Assembly: GCA_036263035.1 (NCBI GenBank)
Contig: DATAHR010000237.1
Location: 1 to 24,757, forward strand
Length of the DNA: 24,757 nt
Origin: JAICYJ01 sp036263035
GTDB taxonomy: Bacteria > Actinomycetota > Thermoleophilia > Gaiellales > JAICJC01
Direction of reading: 5' to 3'
Both the position numbers and the translations under genes were made by a program. Positions within the stretch are counted from its first letter, which is position 1. Each line of letters begins with the position of its first letter. Shown one piece after another: positions 21,120 to 24,757 of this stretch. The notes under the pieces are model-generated. The model was not told where the DNA came from. It searched no databases and saw only the letters and a list, made by a program, of their open reading frames with translations.

Positions 21120-22067
21120 GTGGCCACGGCGGAGTCCAGCGTCTCGCGCACCGGCAGGCGCGCCATCACTGCGCAGACGTTCGAGCGTGCCGCCCTCGTC
21201 ACGCTCGCGCTGCTCTGGCTGGTCGTCGTCACCGGCGGGCTCGTGCGCCTGACCGCATCCGGGCTCGGGTGTCCGCACTGGCCGACGTGCGACGCCAACA
21301 GCCTGATCCCGAGCACCGGCTACCACGCCGTGATCGAGTTCTCGAACCGCATCATCTCGGGCATCGCCATGCTCGCTGCGGTTGCGACGGCCTGGATCGC
21401 GTTCCGCACGCCCGGCCTGCGGCGCAGCGTGGCGTGGGGCGCGACCGCCGCTGCGGCGGGCACCGTCGCGCAGGTGCCGCTGGGCGCCGTGACGGTGGCG
21501 TTCGATCTCAACCCATGGCTGGTCATGTCGCATTTCCTGCTGGCCATGGCGGTGGTCGCCGTCGCCGCGTGGGTGACCTTCCACGCGGTCGCCGCGGGCC
21601 GCGGAGTAGCGGTCGAGGGGCCGGTGTGGTCGCGCCCCGCCCAGCTCGCCGCCGTGTCGGTGGCCGCCTGCCTGGCGCTCGTCACCACCGGCGCGTTCGT
21701 GACGGCGGCCGGTCCGCACGCGGGCGCGACCGACCGGCCGATCGAGCGGCTCGGGAACTTCTACGACGCCACCTACATCCACGTGCGGGCCGCCGTCACT
21801 TTCGCCACGCTGTTCTTGATCCTCGCCGTCGTGCTCTGGCGCCGGGCGCGCGGCACGCTCGTCCAGCGGCTCTCGGTCGCGGGCGTGGTGCTGACGCTGT
21901 GCCAGCTGGGCGTGGGGGAGTACCAGTACCGCAACGGGCTGCCCTGGCAGGTGATCGCCGTCCACGTCGGCATCGCTGGAACGCTCGTCGTCACGATCGT
22001 GGTGGTGGCCTCGCTGATCGCGTACCCCCCTGATCGACGTACTCCGGAACCCCCCGAACGGGTGTAG
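21120..22067 (+). CDS. ctaA: Heme A synthase CtaA/COX15
   Basis: The 315-residue integral membrane protein has eight hydrophobic segments, consistent with CtaA, which oxidises heme O to heme A for aa3-type cytochrome c oxidase. Visible features are GGLVRLTASGLGCPHWPTC with Cys51/Cys57 in the first extracytoplasmic loop, VIEFSNRIISG (Glu73), SHFLLAM (His138), YIHVRAA (His221) and IAVHVGIAG (His282). The first heme-ligand position, His in Bacillus CtaA, is Asn76 here; I recall the same substitution in other actinobacterial CtaA proteins. No ctaB or oxidase subunits are within the window. The GTG start is supported by TAGACT six bases upstream. Confidence 0.92.
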   Translation: MATAESSVSRTGRRAITAQTFERAALVTLALLWLVVVTGGLVRLTASGLGCPHWPTCDANSLIPSTGYHAVIEFSNRIISGIAMLAAVATAWIAFRTPGLRRSVAWGATAAAAGTVAQVPLGAVTVAFDLNPWLVMSHFLLAMAVVAVAAWVTFHAVAAGRGVAVEGPVWSRPAQLAAVSVAACLALVTTGAFVTAAGPHAGATDRPIERLGNFYDATYIHVRAAVTFATLFLILAVVLWRRARGTLVQRLSVAGVVLTLCQLGVGEYQYRNGLPWQVIAVHVGIAGTLVVTIVVVASLIAYPPDRRTPEPPERV

Positions 22068-22077
22068 GACGAAGCGC

Positions 22078-22122
22078 CTCCCGGTGGGAGACTTTGATGT
22101 GGCACAACGGCTCCCCTGTGCC
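22078..22122 (+). terminator. Two small hairpins in the ctaA-GGDEF spacer
   Basis: CTCCC-GGT-GGGAG (22078-22090) is followed by ACTTTGAT, and GGCACA pairs with TGTGCC (22101-22106 with 22117-22122). Together they could weaken read-through from ctaA. Neither is a classic terminator. Confidence 0.35.
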
Positions 22123-22151
22123 GTCCCGCCCACCTGCGTTGAGAGGATGCG

Positions 22152-24200
22152 TTGCCCGAACCGCCTGGTTCGCCCGTGGATGATGGCTCCCGCCTGGCCT
22201 CGTACCAGACGCTCCTTCGGGTGTCTCGTATGCTGCTCGGCTCCGCCACGCTCGAAGAGCTGCTCGACCGGATCACGCACGAGCTGAAGACGCTCGTTCC
22301 CTACGACGTCCTCACGGTCTACCAGGTCGATGCCGTCCGGCGCCTGCTCGTACCGCTGCACTCCGTCGACCTCTACGCCGCCGAGATCATGGACGCGCCG
22401 CTCCCGCTCGGCGCCGGGCTGACCGGCTGGGTCGTCGAGCATCAGCGGCCGCAGAACGTTCCGAACGCGCACAGGGATCCGCGGATCCAGCTCGTGCCCG
22501 GCACCGACGACGAGCCCGAGGCGATCGTGCTGGTGCCCCTGCTCGTTCGCGACGAGCCGATCGGCGCCCTCAACGTCTACCGGCTGGGGGAGGATGCATC
22601 CTTCAGCGACGAGGAGTTCGAGCTGATCTGCCACTTCGCCGATCTCGCCGCGCTCGCACTCGACAACACGCGCATCCGTGAGCGGCTGATGCGCGAGGCG
22701 CAGACCGACTGGCTCACCGGGCTCTTCAACCACAGGGTGTTCCAGGAGCGGGTGCGCGAGGAGGTCGAGCGCGCCCACCGGTATCGCCGGCGGCTGACCG
22801 TGGTCTCCTTCGATCTCGACGACTTCAAGCTCCTGAACGACGTGCACGGGCACCAGGAGGGCGACCTCGTCCTTCGCCAGGTGGCCGGAGCCGCCGCTGG
22901 GATGCTGCGCGCAGCGGACACGGCCTTCCGCGTGGGCGGCGAGGAGCTTGCGATCCTGATGCCCGAGACGGGCAAGCAGGAGGCGCTCGCGGCCGCGGAA
23001 CGTCTGTGCGCCGAGGTGCGCGGCCTGCCAGGGCCACGACCGATCACCGTGTCCTGCGGCATCGCCACATTCCCGGATGACGCGAAGAATCCCACCGAGC
23101 TGCTGGCGGCCGCGGACGCCGCGCTCTACGCAGCCAAGGATCGGGGCAAGGATCAGGCGACCGGCTACTCGCAGGCTGTCCGGGACGCGCGTGGTGAGGC
23201 GGATGCAGGCGGGCGCCGGCTGGAGCTCGAGTCGCTGACGCAGATCAAGCTGCTGGGCACGCTGGCGGGCAAGCTCAACCGGCTGAACGACGTCTGGCAG
23301 ATCGCCGAGACGATCGTGGCCGAGCTGCGCACGATGATCGACTACCACAACGCGCGCGTGTACCTGCTCGGCGACGACGGGCGCACGCTCGAGCCGATCG
23401 CCTTCGGCGGCACGATCTCGGAGTACGCGGGCGAGACCTTCGATGCGCTCCGCTGCGAGATGGGGGAGGGCATCACAGGCACCGCCGCCGAGCGCGGCCA
23501 GACCCTCAACGTCCCCGATGCCCAGCACTGCGAGTTCGCCGAGGACATCGAGGGCAGCGCCGACATCGACGAGTCGATCCTGGCCGTGCCGCTGCGCTAC
23601 GAGCGCAGGACGATCGGTGTGATCGTGCTGTCCAAGCTCGGCCTCGATCAGTTCTCCGTGCTGTCGGTGCGGCTGCTCGAGCTGCTCGCGGCCCAGGCGG
23701 CCGTGGCCTTCGAGAACGCGCGCCTGCTGGAGGCGGAGCGCCGGTCGGCGGCGGTGTCCCAGGCGCTGCTCGGCATCGCCACGATGGCGGCGACCGATCC
23801 GTCGGTCACGGTGGTGGCGCAGCACCTGGCCCGCGTCGCGCGGGAGCTGACCGGATCCACGGCGGCGGCGCTCGTATCGACGCAGGGCGAGCGTCCCCGC
23901 ATCCTGGCCACGGCAGGTGACGACGCGGTGAGGTCGATCGCCCTGTCCGTCGTCCATGCGGGGCATCCCGTGAGCGAGGAGCTGGAGGTGGTGGAGGTCG
24001 ACGAGCTTGCGGCTCGGCCGGCCGAGACCTCGACGCTGCTCGCCCGGGCGGCGGTGGTGCGGGTCGACGACGCGGTGCTGGTGGTCGCCTGCGACTCGTT
24101 CTCGGAGCGGGTGCAGGGCGTCCTGTCCGCGGTTGCCGGCCAGGGTGGATTGGCGCTGCGCAGCGCCGAGCTGCTGGCCGGCCGCCGCGTCGCCTCCTAG
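22152..24200 (+). CDS. GAF-GGDEF-GAF diguanylate cyclase-type signalling protein
   Basis: The 682-residue soluble protein has a GAF domain (~20-175), a GGDEF domain (~183-340), a second GAF (~365-555) and a third, GAF-like region (~565-680). The GGDEF core reads FDLDDFKLLND and RVGGEELAIL; the signature GGEEL (262-266) keeps both acidic residues and changes only Phe to Leu, so cyclase activity is plausible. RAAD (253-256) five residues upstream is a correctly placed product-inhibition site. Flanking a central GGDEF with GAF domains on both sides is unusual, since GGDEF is normally C-terminal. The TTG start is chosen because GAGAGG lies five bases before it; GTG 22176 is an alternative. It probably makes c-di-GMP in response to small-molecule or redox signals. 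Confidence 0.9.
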   Translation: MPEPPGSPVDDGSRLASYQTLLRVSRMLLGSATLEELLDRITHELKTLVPYDVLTVYQVDAVRRLLVPLHSVDLYAAEIMDAPLPLGAGLTGWVVEHQRPQNVPNAHRDPRIQLVPGTDDEPEAIVLVPLLVRDEPIGALNVYRLGEDASFSDEEFELICHFADLAALALDNTRIRERLMREAQTDWLTGLFNHRVFQERVREEVERAHRYRRRLTVVSFDLDDFKLLNDVHGHQEGDLVLRQVAGAAAGMLRAADTAFRVGGEELAILMPETGKQEALAAAERLCAEVRGLPGPRPITVSCGIATFPDDAKNPTELLAAADAALYAAKDRGKDQATGYSQAVRDARGEADAGGRRLELESLTQIKLLGTLAGKLNRLNDVWQIAETIVAELRTMIDYHNARVYLLGDDGRTLEPIAFGGTISEYAGETFDALRCEMGEGITGTAAERGQTLNVPDAQHCEFAEDIEGSADIDESILAVPLRYERRTIGVIVLSKLGLDQFSVLSVRLLELLAAQAAVAFENARLLEAERRSAAVSQALLGIATMAATDPSVTVVAQHLARVARELTGSTAAALVSTQGERPRILATAGDDAVRSIALSVVHAGHPVSEELEVVEVDELAARPAETSTLLARAAVVRVDDAVLVVACDSFSERVQGVLSAVAGQGGLALRSAELLAGRRVAS

Positions 24201-24223
24201 GCGGACCCGCTTCTCGTCGCTGG

Positions 24224-24229
24224 TAGCCT
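24224..24229 (+). promoter_or_regulatory. Putative -10 box (TAGCCT) for tRNA-Cys
   Basis: TAGCCT ends ten bases before the mature tRNA 5' end, the usual distance in this window. Confidence 0.4.
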
Positions 24230-24239
24230 TTCAGCCTCT

Positions 24240-24310
24240 GGCGACGTGGCCGAGTGGTTAGGCAGAGGCCTGCAAAGCCTTGCACACCGGTTCGATTCCG
24301 GTCGTCGCCT
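24240..24310 (+). tRNA. tRNA-Cys (anticodon GCA)
   Basis: Acceptor GGCGACG pairs with CGTCGCC. The anticodon stem GAGGC/GCCTT encloses CTGCAAA with anticodon GCA; the T arm is ACCGGTTCGATTCCGGT. Discriminator T; CCA not encoded. A reading frame across this tRNA is artefactual. Confidence 0.96.
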
Positions 24311-24329
24311 CTGGCGCGATAGGTGTGAC

Positions 24330-24344
24330 CAGGGCCCGGCCCTG
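24330..24344 (+). terminator. Hairpin downstream of tRNA-Cys
   Basis: CAGGGC-CCG-GCCCTG is a 6-bp stem 20 bases after the tRNA, immediately before the promoter of the next gene. It may separate the two transcription units. Confidence 0.4.
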
Positions 24345-24347
24345 TAC

Positions 24348-24376
24348 TTGACATGTTCTCAGACGACCTCTAGTCT
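24348..24376 (+). promoter_or_regulatory. Canonical sigma-70 promoter (TTGACA-17-TAGTCT)
   Basis: A perfect TTGACA (24348-24353) is followed after exactly 17 bases by TAGTCT (24371-24376). It is the strongest promoter in the window and drives the small secreted protein, with a leader of about 40 nt. Confidence 0.8.
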
Positions 24377-24421
24377 CGCGGTCACGTGCCGTCCGGCACA
24401 AATGACATGGAGGATGGGGAT

Positions 24422-24712
24422 ATGCGCCTGAGGTCAACGCTTGTGGCTGCGGTGTGCGCAGTCGCCGTGACGGGTGCGAGCGCGACTGCCGCGTTCGCCG
24501 GCGAGGTGAAGGGGCCGCCGACCGGCGGAACGTCCACCTCCAACGTCACGGCGGCACCGGCGCACGCGAACTCGATCTGCGCCTTCTCGGGACTGAACGA
24601 CTTCACCAACGGTCAGAACACCTCGAGGGTGCAGACCGCGGCGGACTCGTTCAAGTTCTACGGACTTCCGCACGGTACGCCCGGCACGGCCTGTCGCGGC
24701 GGGAGCAACTAG
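24422..24712 (+). CDS. Small secreted protein, 96 residues
   Basis: The ATG at 24422 gives a textbook signal peptide (basic MRLR, hydrophobic 6-24, cleavage after AFA near 26). The mature ~70 residues contain a Thr/Ser/Pro-rich segment and then ICAFSGLNDF and PGTACRGG, with a single Cys pair likely forming a disulfide. Similar short secreted proteins with a C-S/A-FSGLND motif occur, as I recall, in other actinobacteria; none has a known function. GGAGG lies upstream, and the consensus promoter suggests high expression. A second in-frame ATG 12 codons earlier would place charged residues before the signal peptide and is less likely. Confidence 0.8.
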   Translation: MRLRSTLVAAVCAVAVTGASATAAFAGEVKGPPTGGTSTSNVTAAPAHANSICAFSGLNDFTNGQNTSRVQTAADSFKFYGLPHGTPGTACRGGSN

Positions 24713-24757
24713 CGCACAGATCGTCCGTACGTCGTGGTGGCCGTCGAACCGCATCGA

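Noticed and set aside
21018..23966. A 982-codon open frame on the minus strand
   Set aside because: It lies opposite ctaA and the GAF-GGDEF gene, both with clear domains. Its sequence is His/Arg/Gly-rich low-complexity text with no motif, as expected for antisense frames in GC-rich DNA.
24246..24431. A 61-codon plus-strand frame beginning MAEWLGRGLQSLAHRFDSG
   Set aside because: It is a translation of the tRNA-Cys gene, a classic false ORF.

Overview
The window is about 24.8 kb of very GC-rich, densely packed bacterial chromosome. Proteins have strong GC-rich third positions, starts are often GTG, and many genes have a TAnnnT box only 6-10 nt before the start codon, as expected for leaderless mRNAs. 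A WhiG/FliA-type sigma factor next to a Xer recombinase and dprA, an EF-G2-like GTPase, an Rv2258c-like methyltransferase and an actinobacterial-style heme A synthase all point to Actinomycetota. A deep lineage such as Thermoleophilia (Gaiellales/Solirubrobacterales) is my best guess, but this is inference from gene style and not a taxonomic proof. I see no insertion sequence, prophage, CRISPR array or toxin-antitoxin module; this is core-like chromosome with many small lineage-specific genes.

Layout. 1-5256 (+): 5'-truncated comM/yifB, dprA, a HAD hydrolase, an arginase-family protein with altered metal/catalytic motifs, a SnoaL-like protein and a membrane-anchored SpoIIE-type phosphatase. 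5285-5357: tRNA-Trp. 5448-7917: a DUF805 + zinc-ribbon membrane protein, several very small genes on both strands, and a GAF-GGDEF protein whose GGDEF signature is degenerate but whose c-di-GMP inhibitory site is intact. 7962-11787 (+): xerC/D-type recombinase, overlapping WhiG/FliA sigma factor, then an EF-G-like GTPase. 11777-12796 (-): a secreted coiled-coil + RlpA-like double-psi barrel protein. 12978-15355: a zinc-finger protein, a small convergent basic-tailed protein, a threonine-synthase-like protein lacking the PLP lysine, and a small half-ferritin-like protein. 15396-15469: tRNA-Gly. 15599-16974 (-): a tiny Gly-tailed membrane protein and a winged-helix methyltransferase. 17100-18654 (+): a small helical protein, a secreted glycoside-hydrolase-like protein and a short acidic protein. 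18668-20185 (-): an ALDH7-type aldehyde dehydrogenase, divergent from an RmlD-like reductase and heme A synthase ctaA. 22152-24200 (+): a GAF-GGDEF-GAF diguanylate cyclase. 24240-24310: tRNA-Cys, followed by a small secreted protein with a textbook sigma-70 promoter.

How they fit together. comM, dprA and xerC/D handle incoming DNA or chromosome resolution, and their co-location with a WhiG-type sigma factor resembles a known actinobacterial gene order, here opened by about 5.7 kb of other genes. Two GGDEF proteins (one probable enzyme, one probable receptor) and a SpoIIE-type phosphatase give a signalling flavour. The most unusual items are enzyme relatives that have lost key residues: the threonine-synthase-like protein (Schiff-base Lys to Arg), the arginase-like protein (metal and catalytic His replaced), the EF-G-like GTPase (altered G3/G4 motifs) and the GGDEF receptor. 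No stretch above 300 bases lacks a gene.
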